A stretch of DNA of 64,000 nucleotides from Verticiella alkaliphila (GTDB lineage: Bacteria > Pseudomonadota > Gammaproteobacteria > Burkholderiales > Burkholderiaceae_B), in contig NZ_JADCNH010000001.1 in NCBI RefSeq assembly GCF_018904615.1, positions 124,001 through 188,000 of the forward strand. The letters run 5' to 3'. Below, piece after piece: positions 1-8,770 of the stretch. How positions within the stretch are numbered: the stretch's first letter is position 1; every line of letters starts with the position of its first letter. Both the position numbers and the translations under genes were made by a program. Below the pieces are notes generated by a model that saw nothing but the letters and a program-made list of their open reading frames with translations, did not search any database and had not been told where the DNA came from.

Positions 1-172
1 AGCGACTAAGCCGAAAACGCACCCCGGTCTAGTCCGTTTACCAGATACCGATGACAGGTTGTCACACCTATCATTTTTCACATCGGGACACGGTTTGCCA
101 CCAGCCCCCGATCTGACCCGGACACGCCAGAACGGCGCGATCCGGAATGCTGACAACGATGCGGAGACTGCG

Positions 173-631
173 ATGGGCAAGACGCTGCCAATGCTGGGTG
201 CGATGGGACTGCTGCTGTGCGCTGCCGGCCACGCCGCGCCGCCCCCACCCAGCACCGCGCCGATCGACGCCAGCAAACCTGCGCTCACCCTGCCCGTCTC
301 GCGCGACCCGCTCTCGGGCATCGTCATCAATCGCACGGTGACCGTGCTTGGCCGCGACTTCTATCAGTTCTTCGCCGCTGCCTGGCGCGACCAGCCCGAT
401 GGCACCCGCTACACGGTATCGGTGCACGAGCGGCCGACCGCCCAGCGCGGCAGCGAAATGTGGGTGCAATACGGCCAGCGCCGCGTGTTCCATGCCTATC
501 TGTCACCGCAGCGCTCGGCCGCCCGACCGGTCAGCCGACGCGCCGCCGCCATCGCCTTGAAGAACGTCATCGACATCGACGTAGCCCGTCTTCTCTTTCG
601 AGACACCGATCTCGGTGCGGAGGAACTGTAA
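173..631 (+). CDS. csgE: Curli assembly protein CsgE
   Basis: Periplasmic curli accessory protein that in known systems caps the CsgG channel and directs curlin subunits to it. The protein has an N-terminal signal peptide and then the CsgE core (VINRTVTVLGRDFYQFF), the family's most conserved stretch. I chose the ATG at 173 because a GGAG lies 6 nt upstream and it places the signal peptide at the N-terminus; the frame stays open upstream to 59 without a convincing start. It is the first gene of csgEFG-BA-H and its stop overlaps the csgF start. Confidence 0.9.
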   Translation: MGKTLPMLGAMGLLLCAAGHAAPPPPSTAPIDASKPALTLPVSRDPLSGIVINRTVTVLGRDFYQFFAAAWRDQPDGTRYTVSVHERPTAQRGSEMWVQYGQRRVFHAYLSPQRSAARPVSRRAAAIALKNVIDIDVARLLFRDTDLGAEEL

Positions 632-1080
632 TGAACACGCTGTCCTTGCGAGCGATCGCGCAGGCTTCGGCCACCGCGCTCCTCCTGGCCGCCGCCCCAA
701 TCGTGGGGCACGCCACCGAGATGATCTATTACCCGGTGAATCCGTCCTTCGGGGGTAGCCCCCTCAATGGCGCGGTGCTGCTCAACTCCGCGCAAGCGCA
801 GAACAAGCACAAGGATCCGGAAGCCGACATCGGCGGTGCAGGCTTCAATTCGCAAAGCCCCCTGCAGTCGTTCAACGACTCGCTCGAACGCGCCATCCTG
901 AGCCGGCTCGCGGCCTCGGCCTCCTCGCAGATCACAGGAACGGACGGCGGGCTTCGCCCCGGCACGGTGCAGACCGGCAACTTCGTGATCGACATCGTCG
1001 ATCTGGGCTCCGGCGCCCTGCAGATCACGACCACCGACAAGCTGTTGGGTACTTCCACTTCCTTCCAGGTGGGCAAATGA
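631..1080 (+). CDS. csgF: Curli assembly protein CsgF
   Basis: CsgF-type protein of 149 aa that in known systems couples the CsgG pore to nucleation at the outer face. After a signal peptide (ending near GHATE) comes the CsgF signature MIYYPVNPSFGGSPLNG, which is the region that binds inside the CsgG pore in characterised homologues. The start overlaps the csgE stop (TAATG) and the end overlaps the csgG start by four bases, so the three genes are translationally coupled. Confidence 0.95.
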   Translation: MNTLSLRAIAQASATALLLAAAPIVGHATEMIYYPVNPSFGGSPLNGAVLLNSAQAQNKHKDPEADIGGAGFNSQSPLQSFNDSLERAILSRLAASASSQITGTDGGLRPGTVQTGNFVIDIVDLGSGALQITTTDKLLGTSTSFQVGK

Positions 1081-2054
1081 CCAGCCTCGCCCTGCCCCGC
1101 GCCACGCCGCGCCTGCCCTCGATCGGCAAACGCACGCACCTCGCCCTGGCCGTACTCGCCTGCGCCGTGCTCACGGCCTGCGCCGGTCCCGGCCCGACGC
1201 GCCAACCGGTGGAAGTCACCGAGCCCGCGGCGCTCACGCCCGCCTCGCCCGCCACCCGGGACCTGCTCAAGCTGCCGCCGCCCAAGGGCAAGATCGTCGT
1301 CGCCGTCTACGGCTTTCGGGATCAGACCGGGCAGTACAAGCCGGCGCCGGACAGCTCGTTCTCGACCTCGGTGACGCAGGGCGCAGCATCGATGCTGGTC
1401 AAGGCGCTGAAGGACTCTGGCTGGTTCACCCCGGTCGAGCGCGAGAGCCTGCAGGAGTTGCTCACGGAACGCCGGATCGTGCGCGCCCTGGATGGCGGCA
1501 CCGATGACGCGGTGGGTGCGACGGCCAACGTGCCCGCGCTGATGCCCGCGGCCATCATGATCGACGGCGGCGTGATCGCCTACGAGAGCAACGTCCGCAC
1601 CGGTGGCGCGGGCGCCCGCTTCCTCGGCATCGGCCTGTCCACCCAGTATCGCGTCGACCAGGTCACCGTCGCGCTGCGCAGCATCGATGTGCGCAACGGC
1701 CAGATCCTGCACAGCGTGTCCACGACCAAGACCATCTACTCCTACGAGATCCGGCCGAGCGTCTTCCGGTTCGTGAACTTCAAGGAGCTGCTCGAGGTGG
1801 AAGCTGGCGTCACGAACAACGAGCCTGCCCAGCTCTGCGTGAAGGAGGCCATCGAGACCGCAGTGATGCATCTGACCGTGCAAGGCCTGCGCGATCGCAG
1901 CTGGGTGCTGCGCGACGAGAAGGACTGGAATGCCCCGATCGTCCAGGCTTACCTGCGTGAGGCGCAGAACTACGGCGTCGACCCCGCCGAGCAGAGTGCC
2001 GCCGCGCAAACCCCGGCCGGACAGGCCGTGGCCGCAGCTCCCGCGCAGCAGTGA
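1077..2054 (+). CDS. csgG: Curli secretion channel lipoprotein CsgG
   Basis: Outer-membrane lipoprotein forming the curli export pore. A lipobox (VLTAC) around residue 36 follows a hydrophobic signal. The core KIVVAVYGFRDQTGQYK and the later QYRVDQVTVALRSIDVRNGQ are typical of CsgG. At 325 aa it is longer than the E. coli protein (277 aa), with an extended N-terminus and an Ala/Gln-rich tail. It overlaps csgF at its start, and the following curlin gene begins at or just after its stop. Confidence 0.95.
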   Translation: MTSLALPRATPRLPSIGKRTHLALAVLACAVLTACAGPGPTRQPVEVTEPAALTPASPATRDLLKLPPPKGKIVVAVYGFRDQTGQYKPAPDSSFSTSVTQGAASMLVKALKDSGWFTPVERESLQELLTERRIVRALDGGTDDAVGATANVPALMPAAIMIDGGVIAYESNVRTGGAGARFLGIGLSTQYRVDQVTVALRSIDVRNGQILHSVSTTKTIYSYEIRPSVFRFVNFKELLEVEAGVTNNEPAQLCVKEAIETAVMHLTVQGLRDRSWVLRDEKDWNAPIVQAYLREAQNYGVDPAEQSAAAQTPAGQAVAAAPAQQ

Positions 2055-2107
2055 CGCCGATGAACCCGGCCGGGGCACCCACGCCCCGGCCCCGCACCGA
2101 GACCGCC

Positions 2108-2659
2108 ATGACCGCCATTCGCCCCACCACGCTCACGCGCCGACAGCGGGTTTGCCTCGCCGCCCTCACCGCCGCCACGTTCTGGCTCACCCTGCCCTCG
2201 GCCCAGGCCAGCGACCTGGGCCCGGCCGAACACCTGCCGGCCGCCGAACTCGGCTCGCAGGGTCGCGTGAACCTGCTGCAAAGCGGGGACGCGAACGCCG
2301 CCCGGATCCAGCAGTACGGCGCTGGCCAGCGCGTGGACGCGACGCAGAGCGGAGAGCGCGGCGCCATCCGGCTCACCCAGCGGTCCGGCGCCAGCGCGGG
2401 CAATGCCGCGAATCTGCGCCAGGCGGGCTACGACAACCAGATGGACATCACACAGATCGGGCAGGACAACCGGATCGCCGCCACGCAGACGGGCAGCGAC
2501 AACCGGCTCCATGCCACGCAAGTGGGTCGCGACAACGCGGCCCTCGTCGGGCAGTACGGCCGCGGCAATACCGCCGAGGTCATCCAGATGTCGGAGTCCG
2601 CAAGAGCCGTCGTGACGCAGTACGGCGATGCGGGCTACGCAAAGGTAGTCCAGCACTGA
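2108..2659 (+). CDS. csgB: CsgB-like minor curlin / nucleator
   Basis: Signal peptide (cleavage near PSAQA), then a series of curlin repeats of the form Q-x-G-x-x-N (for example QSGDANAARIQQYG and QIGQDNRIAATQTG). Its place directly before the longer curlin gene, and its shorter repeat region, suggest the nucleator CsgB. I chose the ATG at 2108, which puts the signal peptide first; a GTG at 2051 overlapping the csgG stop and an ATG at 2060 are alternatives that add a proline-rich leader. CsgA and CsgB roles are not separable with certainty from sequence. Confidence 0.8.
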   Translation: MTAIRPTTLTRRQRVCLAALTAATFWLTLPSAQASDLGPAEHLPAAELGSQGRVNLLQSGDANAARIQQYGAGQRVDATQSGERGAIRLTQRSGASAGNAANLRQAGYDNQMDITQIGQDNRIAATQTGSDNRLHATQVGRDNAALVGQYGRGNTAEVIQMSESARAVVTQYGDAGYAKVVQH

Positions 2660-2716
2660 AGACCGCTGGGTCTACGAGGTCGTTCCAGGTCTTTACCCCC
2701 CCCAGGAGATATCACC

Positions 2717-3565
2717 ATGCAACGCAAGCTTTCCACGCTGACTCTCGGTCTGTCCCTCGCTTTCGGCGCCCTGCCCGTCATGGCCGCCGGCACCGCCACG
2801 GTGCTGCAGGACGGTGACGCCAACAGCGCCACGGTCTCGCAATCCTTCACCAACAACGGCAACGCCAACGCCAGCGTCACCCAACTGGGCGATCGCAACG
2901 AAGGCTACGTCGAGCAACGCGGCGTGACCGGCAACGCCACGGCTTCGATCTACGAAGGCTCGCGTGCTGACTTCAACACGTCGACGATCACGCAAGTCAC
3001 GACCAACGGCGTGAACGCGGCGATCAGCCATCGTGGCGGCTACAACGATTCGTGGGTGCAGCAGCAAGACGTCGGCAACAGCCGCGGCACCATCGCCCAG
3101 AATGGCGACTACAACTCGGCCGGCATCAAGCAGACCTTCGGCAACAACCTGCAGGCCAGCATCAACGCCAACCAGGGCTTCTGGGAAAGCGGCGACTACA
3201 ACGGCGCGTGGATCACGCAATCTGGCCAGAACCAGAGCGCGCAGATCAAACAGCACAACTCGCGCTACAGCACGGCCGACATCAAGCAAAGCAACGTGAA
3301 CAACGTCGCCTACATCGGCCAGGACGGCTACCGCAACGAAGCCTACATCACGCAGGCTGGCTACGGTGCCACGAACGAAGCGAAGATCCTGCAAGGCGGC
3401 GACCTGAACTACGCCTACACCGAGCAATCCGGGTCCAACCTGCGTTCGTTCATCTCCCAACCCGGCAACTACAACCACGCCGGCGTCGAGCAGATGGGTC
3501 AGAACTTCAACGCCAACGTGACGCAGTCGGGCAACCACAACTACGCCATGGTCACGCAGCGCTGA
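2717..3565 (+). CDS. csgA: CsgA-like major curlin subunit
   Basis: Secreted amyloid subunit of the curli fibre: signal peptide ending at VMAAG, then about ten imperfect 22-27-residue repeats with the Gln/Asn/Gly spacing of curlin (QDGDANSATVSQ, QNGDYNSAGIKQ, QSGNHNYAMVTQR). At 282 aa it is almost twice the E. coli CsgA length (151 aa). A clear AGGAG lies at the 5' side. Spacing from the upstream curlin gene is 57 nt. Asn, Gln and Tyr content is much higher than in its neighbours, as expected for an amyloid. Confidence 0.9.
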   Translation: MQRKLSTLTLGLSLAFGALPVMAAGTATVLQDGDANSATVSQSFTNNGNANASVTQLGDRNEGYVEQRGVTGNATASIYEGSRADFNTSTITQVTTNGVNAAISHRGGYNDSWVQQQDVGNSRGTIAQNGDYNSAGIKQTFGNNLQASINANQGFWESGDYNGAWITQSGQNQSAQIKQHNSRYSTADIKQSNVNNVAYIGQDGYRNEAYITQAGYGATNEAKILQGGDLNYAYTEQSGSNLRSFISQPGNYNHAGVEQMGQNFNANVTQSGNHNYAMVTQR

Positions 3566-3646
3566 TCAGCCATCGTCATCTGACGATGCCTTCTCGGCCC
3601 GGGCGCATGCCCGGGCCGTCTCTATCTGCCGCGAAGGGATCCCGTC

Positions 3647-3964
3647 ATGCCCATCGATGCCAACATCCAGGTCTGGCTGGACCAGGCCGCCGCGCTGGAC
3701 ATGGTGATCGCGCCTTATGTGCGCACTACCCAGGCGACCACCTTCGAATATCACTTGCGCGTGCTGCGCGAGGGCCGCAACGGCCGCTCCGAGACGCAGC
3801 AGCAAGGCACGGTGCGCACCTCCGCCGGCACGGCTACGCCGCTTACCCGGGTGAGCATCAACGCAGGCGCGAACGACACCTGCGACGTCGAACTGCGGCT
3901 GCATTCAGACCAAGCCGCCGAGCGCGTGTACCGCTTCGATTGCCCACGCGAGGGCAACAGCTGA
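3647..3964 (+). CDS. csgH: CsgH-like curli chaperone
   Basis: Small 105-aa protein at the end of the curli operon. Its predicted strands (IQVWLDQAAALDMVIAPYV, FEYHLRVLREGRNG, CDVELRLHSDQAAERVYRF) match the CsgC/CsgH type of small beta-sandwich that prevents curlin aggregation in the periplasm. No clear signal peptide is visible from this ATG, so export would need a different start or route. The assignment rests on position plus weak sequence resemblance. Confidence 0.6.
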   Translation: MPIDANIQVWLDQAAALDMVIAPYVRTTQATTFEYHLRVLREGRNGRSETQQQGTVRTSAGTATPLTRVSINAGANDTCDVELRLHSDQAAERVYRFDCPREGNS

Positions 3965-4028
3965 CAGGCTGACGATGCCAAGCGCGCGAATATACTGGCG
4001 CTCCTCGTTCGCCGTCATCGCCTGCACC

Positions 4029-4601
4029 ATGTCTGCCCCAGTTGCTGAGCCCCAGCCCGCCTTGCTCGTGCGGGATTCGACCATCGACGACATCGCCCCG
4101 ATCCAGCAGATCTACCAGCACTACGTGCTGACGGCCACGGCAACCTTCGAGGTCGAACCGCCTTCGGTCGCAGAGATGGGCCTTCGCCGTGCCGCTGTAC
4201 TCGACAGCGGCCTGCCCTACCTCGTGGCCGAGCTGGCCGGGAAGGTCGTGGGCTACTGCTACGCCGCCACCCACCGGCCGCGTCCGGCCTATCGCTACAC
4301 GGTCGAGGATTCCGTCTACATCGACCCGGGCTGCCACGGTCGCGGCGTCGGCTCGGCCTTGCTCGGCGAACTCATCGCCCGCTGTGAGCGAGGCCCCTGG
4401 CGGCAGATGATTGCGGTGGTCGGTGGCAGCGACAATGCTGGCTCGGTCGCGCTCCACGCTCGTCATGGGTTCCGGGCCATCGGCACCCATACGTCCGTCG
4501 GTTACAAGCTGGGCCAGTGGATCGATACCGTGATGATGCAGCGCACCCTGGGCGAAGGCGACAGCTCGCATCCGCAGCAACCCGCCGACACGCCGAGGTA
4601 A
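4029..4601 (+). CDS. GNAT N-acetyltransferase, phosphinothricin acetyltransferase-like
   Basis: Acetyl-CoA-dependent N-acetyltransferase. The order DSTIDDIAPIQQIYQHYV, ATFEVEPPS, GYCYAATHRPRPAYRYTVEDSVYI and HGRGVGSALLGELI (acetyl-CoA loop) is that of the PAT/Bar subfamily, with the late segment NAGSVALHARHGFRAIG. The ATG at 4029 starts just before the domain; an upstream ATG at 3975 would add 18 residues. Substrate is unknown; relatives acetylate phosphinothricin or methionine sulfone. It follows the curli operon on the same strand but is functionally unrelated. Confidence 0.85.
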   Translation: MSAPVAEPQPALLVRDSTIDDIAPIQQIYQHYVLTATATFEVEPPSVAEMGLRRAAVLDSGLPYLVAELAGKVVGYCYAATHRPRPAYRYTVEDSVYIDPGCHGRGVGSALLGELIARCERGPWRQMIAVVGGSDNAGSVALHARHGFRAIGTHTSVGYKLGQWIDTVMMQRTLGEGDSSHPQQPADTPR

Positions 4602-4674
4602 CGCAGTCCGAAGGCCCTGAGGGCCCTGTCACCTGGCAGCGCATGGCGGGGCTCGCCATGGTATGGTCTCGCCC

Positions 4675-4764
4675 ATGACCATATGGCAATGGATTGGCCT
4701 CGGATTGGCCATTGGCGTGATCTACGCCATCGGAAAGGAACTCTGGCGCCGGCGCAAGGGCTGA
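4675..4764 (+). CDS. Small predicted membrane protein
   Basis: A 29-codon ORF with one predicted membrane helix (WIGLGLAIGVIYAIG) and a basic C-terminus (LWRRRKG). It lies between the acetyltransferase and the convergent MFS gene. The hydrophobic-then-basic pattern is typical of small bacterial membrane peptides, but there is no strong ribosome binding site and no family assignment. Confidence 0.4.
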   Translation: MTIWQWIGLGLAIGVIYAIGKELWRRRKG

Positions 4765-4808
4765 CAGGCGGTGGCGATGTCTCGCACGCCCCCTTCGGAT
4801 GACTGTGC

Positions 4809-6029
4809 TCAGCGTTCGACGCGGCGTCGCATGCTGACCAGAACACCCAGCCCGGCGAGCGTGGCGGCGGCAAATCCGGCACCGCCCACGAAGGTGGCCT
4901 GCGGCCCGGCCCAATCCCACAACGCCCCCGCAAGCACGCTCGCCACCAGCAACGCGACACCCGTGAGCAGGTTGTACATGCCGAATGCGGTGCCGCGCAG
5001 TTCGGCAGGCGCGGTGTCGGCCACCATGGCGGCGAATACACCTTGCGTGAAGCCCATGTGCAGACCCCACAGGGCAACTCCCACCAGCAAGCCTGCGAGC
5101 CCTGAGGCATACGCCAACACGATATCCGCCACCGCGAGCAGGACGAGACCGATCGCGAGCACACCGATGCGCCCGACACGATCCGACAGCACGCCCGCGG
5201 GATAGGCGGACGCCGAGAACGCGAGCGCCATCACCACCAGGACGGCCGGCGTCCACATCAGGGGCAGCCCCAGCGATTCGGCCCGCAGCAGCAGGAAGGC
5301 CTCGCTGAAGCGAGCCAGCGTGAACACCACCGAGACGACCACGACCGACCAGTAAGCCGCCGGCAACCGGGCGAGCTCGCCGCGGCTGAGCGGCGCCCGC
5401 ACCGCCCGCACCGCTGCGCGGGCAGGTTCCTTCACGGCCACGCTCAGCACCAGCACGGCCAGGAAGGCCGGGATCACGGCCACCCAGAACACGAGCTGGA
5501 AGTTGCCCGCTGTCACGCCCATGAGGACGATCGCCAGTACCGGGCCGAGGAACGCCCCGAACGTGTCCAGCGTCTGGCGCAGCCCGAAGCCCGCGCCGCG
5601 CAGATGCGCCGGCGTCAGATCCGCAACCAGTGCATCCCGGGGCGCGCCGCGAATGCCCTTGCCGACACGGTCGATGAAGCGGGCACCCACCAGCCAGCCC
5701 AGGGTTCCGGCCAGGGGAAACACCGGCTTGGTGATCGCACCCAGGCCATAGCCCACCACGGCGAGCAGCTTGCGCTTGCCGAGCTTGTCGCTCAGCGCGC
5801 CCGAGAACACCTTGACGATCGAGGCCGTGGCCTCGGCTATGCCCTCGATAATGCCGACGGCAAGCACCGAGGTGCCCAGCACGGCCACCATGTAGATGGG
5901 AAGCAGCGCGTGGATCATCTCAGAGGAGATGTCCATGAGCATAGACACGAAACCCAGGGCCCAGACGCCACGCGGGATGGCCTTGAGGCCCTGGGGCTCA
6001 GCGAGGGATACAGGAGACTTGACGGTCAC
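4809..6029 (-). CDS. MFS transporter
   Basis: Major facilitator protein of 406 aa with about twelve hydrophobic helices. The loop 2-3 motif A is clear (GALSDKLGKRK, near residue 77), and a second-half counterpart is GVLSDRVGRIG. Substrate is not deducible; relatives are drug or sugar exporters of the inner membrane. The downstream hydrolase gene ends 5 nt from its start, so the two are likely co-transcribed. Confidence 0.85.
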   Translation of the reverse strand: MTVKSPVSLAEPQGLKAIPRGVWALGFVSMLMDISSEMIHALLPIYMVAVLGTSVLAVGIIEGIAEATASIVKVFSGALSDKLGKRKLLAVVGYGLGAITKPVFPLAGTLGWLVGARFIDRVGKGIRGAPRDALVADLTPAHLRGAGFGLRQTLDTFGAFLGPVLAIVLMGVTAGNFQLVFWVAVIPAFLAVLVLSVAVKEPARAAVRAVRAPLSRGELARLPAAYWSVVVVSVVFTLARFSEAFLLLRAESLGLPLMWTPAVLVVMALAFSASAYPAGVLSDRVGRIGVLAIGLVLLAVADIVLAYASGLAGLLVGVALWGLHMGFTQGVFAAMVADTAPAELRGTAFGMYNLLTGVALLVASVLAGALWDWAGPQATFVGGAGFAAATLAGLGVLVSMRRRVER

Positions 6030-6033
6030 GCGA

Positions 6034-6969
6034 TCAGGGCAATGTGGCGAATCGGGCGGCGCTTGGCATCACCGAGAACGGCGTGGTCATGTGGTCTTCC
6101 AGCGGCACTTCCACATAACGCAAGGCGTCGCCCGCCAGCCCCTGCTTGCGCAGCACGTCGTGCAAGGCGCGGGCGCCATTGAGCATTTCGGCTGAGCCGT
6201 CAGCGAAGCCCGGCCACTCCTGCTGCGCCATGGCAAGCAGCAACAGCGCCCTGCCCGGTGCGAGCGTGGCGAGGTCCTGCAGGATGCGGCTGTCGTCCCA
6301 CCACACGGCAGGGCTGATCGAGACGTAGCGCTGGAACGCCGCCGGATCGCGCGCGAGCTGATGCAGGACGAAGTAGCCGCCCAGAGAGTGACCCACCAGC
6401 GTCTGCCGTTCCGGATGGATCGCGTATTGGGCGGCCAATGCGGGACGCAGTTCACGCACCAGGAAATCCGAGAACGCGTCGGCCCCGCCCGGTTGCGGGC
6501 CGCGCAGCCGCTCGAGCGAAGCCGGGTTGCGGGCCGCCGGCACAAAATCCCAGGTGCGGCGCTCGCCCTGGATGGGCTCGTCGCCGGGATAGGCCACACC
6601 CACCACCAGCGTGGGATACGCATCGACGAGCGCGCCCTTCTCGGGAATCCGCGGGAACTGCTGGATCAAGCCCATGGCCTGCGCCGCGACGCCGAAGTAG
6701 GCATTGGCGTCGAGCACGGTCATGACCCCATAGCCTTGCGCAGGCGGCTCGCCGGGCGGCACGGCGACGAAGAGGCGGTAATCGCGCCCTGCCCGGGAGC
6801 GCATCGTGAATTCGTGGGTGCGCGCCAGGGCGACCGGCTGCCCTGAACCGGCCAGCGCAGGATACGAGGGGGGTGAAGACGGCGCCTGCGCGCCGTGGGC
6901 AGGCGCGAGCGCCGTCAACGCGACAACCGCGGACAGGCCGGCAACGCGCCGGCATCGTGCAAACATCAT
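6034..6969 (-). CDS. Secreted alpha/beta hydrolase, esterase D / IroE-like
   Basis: A signal peptide (cleavage near AHGAQ) is followed by an esterase domain. The nucleophile elbow GHSLGG is at about residue 198, followed by VSISPAVWWDD, the signature of IroE/Fes-type and related esterases; a C-terminal EDHMTT carries the likely catalytic His. The family hydrolyses siderophore trilactones or simple esters, and the substrate here is unknown. It precedes and probably shares a transcript with the MFS exporter gene, which could suggest release of an exported compound, but that is inference. Confidence 0.75.
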   Translation of the reverse strand: MMFARCRRVAGLSAVVALTALAPAHGAQAPSSPPSYPALAGSGQPVALARTHEFTMRSRAGRDYRLFVAVPPGEPPAQGYGVMTVLDANAYFGVAAQAMGLIQQFPRIPEKGALVDAYPTLVVGVAYPGDEPIQGERRTWDFVPAARNPASLERLRGPQPGGADAFSDFLVRELRPALAAQYAIHPERQTLVGHSLGGYFVLHQLARDPAAFQRYVSISPAVWWDDSRILQDLATLAPGRALLLLAMAQQEWPGFADGSAEMLNGARALHDVLRKQGLAGDALRYVEVPLEDHMTTPFSVMPSAARFATLP

Positions 6970-7153
6970 GGGTTGACTCCATCAGGCCCGACAGTCGGAC
7001 AGGGCCCGTGATCAAGCGCACGCCGCCAGCGTGCGCCGGGCCCGCGTCGTCCGGCGCTCACCGAGCGCAGACCCGAACGGGCGTCATCGTCATGGCGCCG
7101 TCCCAGCCCGGGGTCACGCGCATCTCCGTGCGGGTTGTCGCGCAGGGCCGCCC

Positions 7154-7450
7154 CTACCGATCGAGCACAGGCTTTTCCCGGGCAGCGCGGCGCTCTGCGG
7201 CCGTCATGCACACCTGCTCGTAAAGCCAGCGGTCAGCCACGGCGGCGCCGTCGTTGCGCAGACGGCGTTTGTAGCGGGACTGGTAACGCTGCTGCTGTTC
7301 TGCCGACAACGACTCGAAGCGACACGCATCGCCCCTCGGCTGCGCGGCATGCGAGGCAGGTGAAGCCGTGAGCATGAGGACCGCCAGCACGGCAGCGCCA
7401 CACTGGGCCAGGCAGAAAGGAACAGCGCGCAGAGACGTACGAAAAATCAT
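7154..7450 (-). CDS. Small secreted protein of unknown function
   Basis: 98 aa with a signal peptide (hydrophobic stretch AVLAVLMLTASPASHAA) and a charged mature part (FESLSAEQQQRYQSRYKRR) that holds two cysteines (DACRF, EQVCM), perhaps disulfide-bonded. The 6970-7153 interval downstream holds no convincing gene. Confidence 0.5.
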   Translation of the reverse strand: MIFRTSLRAVPFCLAQCGAAVLAVLMLTASPASHAAQPRGDACRFESLSAEQQQRYQSRYKRRLRNDGAAVADRWLYEQVCMTAAERRAAREKPVLDR

Positions 7451-7550
7451 CGCAACACCTTGGCGTGGAGGTCAGAGGCACATTCTGCGGCAATCGCGCC
7501 TGACGCGCCAGGCACAGCACGCGCGTATCGCCGATGGCCCGCTCGTCGCG

Positions 7551-8378
7551 CTATCGGGCGTCCCATGCCAACGCCGCCGTTCGAAAAAGACTGACCAGAT
7601 GCAGCCGGCGGGCTTGCCGGTCCTCGAACGACGGATCCTGCGGGCGCATCGCGAGCGAGCGGCAATCCTGGTCAGCGGCAACCTCGTCCCGGACATCGTC
7701 GTCGCAGCGAGCCACCCAGGCAGCACCTTGCGAGGTGGCCCGATCCAGGCGGGACAGCGCACGCACACACAGATCTGGCATGTCATCCGTGCACCCCATG
7801 GCCTCAGCGAGGTACCCGGTGTAGTCCTGGTCCCAATCGCCGTCCGGGGGGAGCCCCATCGCTTGCGCTTTGGGAACGTTGCGGGCCAGGACGCCGCAGC
7901 CGTCACCGTCGATGAACGGGTGTGCGTTGTGCAGGAAGCACGCACTGGCGAGCCGCTCGAACATCAGCGCGGGTTCGCGGTCATCGATGAACCCATCGCG
8001 ATAGATCACGCCAAGATACTTGCACGCATACGGGCCAAGTCCGATGTCGTCCGAATCGCAGACCCGCTTGAACCTGGCCTCGGCTGCCGGCACGTCGCGC
8101 AGGCGTGCGTTGAGCAGCAGGATCTTGCCCGCCTCATAGCAGCCGGCCTCCTGCAGCCTCGCATCGCACGAACGCTCGTGCAGTTGCAAGGCCTGAGCGA
8201 TGTCGCCCTGCTGCTGAGCCTGCACACCCGCACGCCAGCAGCTGTCGACGTTGGTATCCTGAACGCAGACCATCGGGGGCTCGGCATCCGCCGGCGAGGC
8301 CATCGCACTACCTGCCAGCCCGCCGGATGAGGTCAACATGAGCGCGGCAACGATTCTGCGAAGCGTGTCGATCGCCAT
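7551..8378 (-). CDS. Secreted Cys-rich TPR/Sel1-like repeat protein
   Basis: 275 aa with a signal peptide (ending GSAMASPAD) and a cysteine-spaced helical repeat region: CWRAGVQAQQQGDIAQALQLHERSCDARLQEAGCYEAGKI, seen here in parts of under 20 residues such as ALQLHERSCDARLQEAGC. The pattern resembles Sel1-like or Hcp-type repeats held by disulfides. Function is unknown, periplasmic or secreted location likely. It is the last host gene before the tRNA terminator and the prophage junction. Confidence 0.55.
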   Translation of the reverse strand: MAIDTLRRIVAALMLTSSGGLAGSAMASPADAEPPMVCVQDTNVDSCWRAGVQAQQQGDIAQALQLHERSCDARLQEAGCYEAGKILLLNARLRDVPAAEARFKRVCDSDDIGLGPYACKYLGVIYRDGFIDDREPALMFERLASACFLHNAHPFIDGDGCGVLARNVPKAQAMGLPPDGDWDQDYTGYLAEAMGCTDDMPDLCVRALSRLDRATSQGAAWVARCDDDVRDEVAADQDCRSLAMRPQDPSFEDRQARRLHLVSLFRTAALAWDAR

Positions 8379-8520
8379 GGGCGGGGCATCCTTGAGAGGA
8401 AACGGTCGAAAGACGCCGGCATCGGTGCGGCCAGCAGGCGGCGTATCTTACCTTGCAGGACATGGCCCGGTTGGCGGGAATTTTTTAGGCCATGATCGTT
8501 GGGCAACGACAGCCCAAAAC

Positions 8521-8544
8521 AAAAAAGGCCCCGAAGGGCCTTTT
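8521..8544 (-). terminator. Original tRNA-Ser terminator, now separated from its gene
   Basis: Perfect hairpin AAAAGGCCC-CGAA-GGGCCTTTT, with a run of six A on the plus strand that gives a U-tract for minus-strand transcription. It lies 14 nt outside attL, where the 3' end of tRNA-Ser(CGA) stood before integration. After integration the tRNA sits ~50 kb away and uses a phage-supplied terminator. Confidence 0.8.
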
Positions 8545-8558
8545 CAGTGTCTTGCTCA

Positions 8559-8624
8559 ACTTCTGGCGGAAGGGGTGGGATTCGAACCCACGATACGCCT
8601 AAACGTATACCGGATTTCGAGTCC
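8559..8624. other. attL (core repeat)
   Basis: This 66-bp segment is identical to 59433-59498. It is the 3' half of tRNA-Ser(CGA) in reverse orientation (anticodon arm onward, variable arm, T-arm, acceptor, CCA) plus four bases downstream. Identity stops at 8625, where phage sequence begins. This copy lacks the tRNA 5' half and is not a functional tRNA. Confidence 0.95.
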
Positions 8625-8770
8625 CAAGTGCAAAGCATGCACTCCCCGGAGAGCCGCATGAATACTAGCTGACTGGCTTTGCATCCAGTGCCCTGAGTTC
8701 CCCAATTCGCAGGCATTTTGGCAAGATTCCCCCCACCACTTCAGGGCACAATGGGGCAGGAGGAACCGCC

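Noticed and set aside
729-2078. Long minus-strand ORF opposite csgF-csgG
   Set aside because: It is a GC-rich shadow: the csg proteins on the plus strand are clear family members, and this ORF has Arg/Leu/His-rich composition.
2693-3538. Minus-strand ORF opposite csgA
   Set aside because: Mirror of curlin repeats; its Val/Asp/Arg repeats come from the csgA repeat structure.
6966-7211. Minus-strand ORF between hydrolase and secreted protein genes
   Set aside because: Arg/Gly/Pro-rich, no ribosome binding site and overlaps the next gene; taken as noncoding.
8559-8624. tRNA-Ser at attL
   Set aside because: Only the 3' part is present; 5' half is replaced by phage DNA, so it is the att repeat and not a gene.
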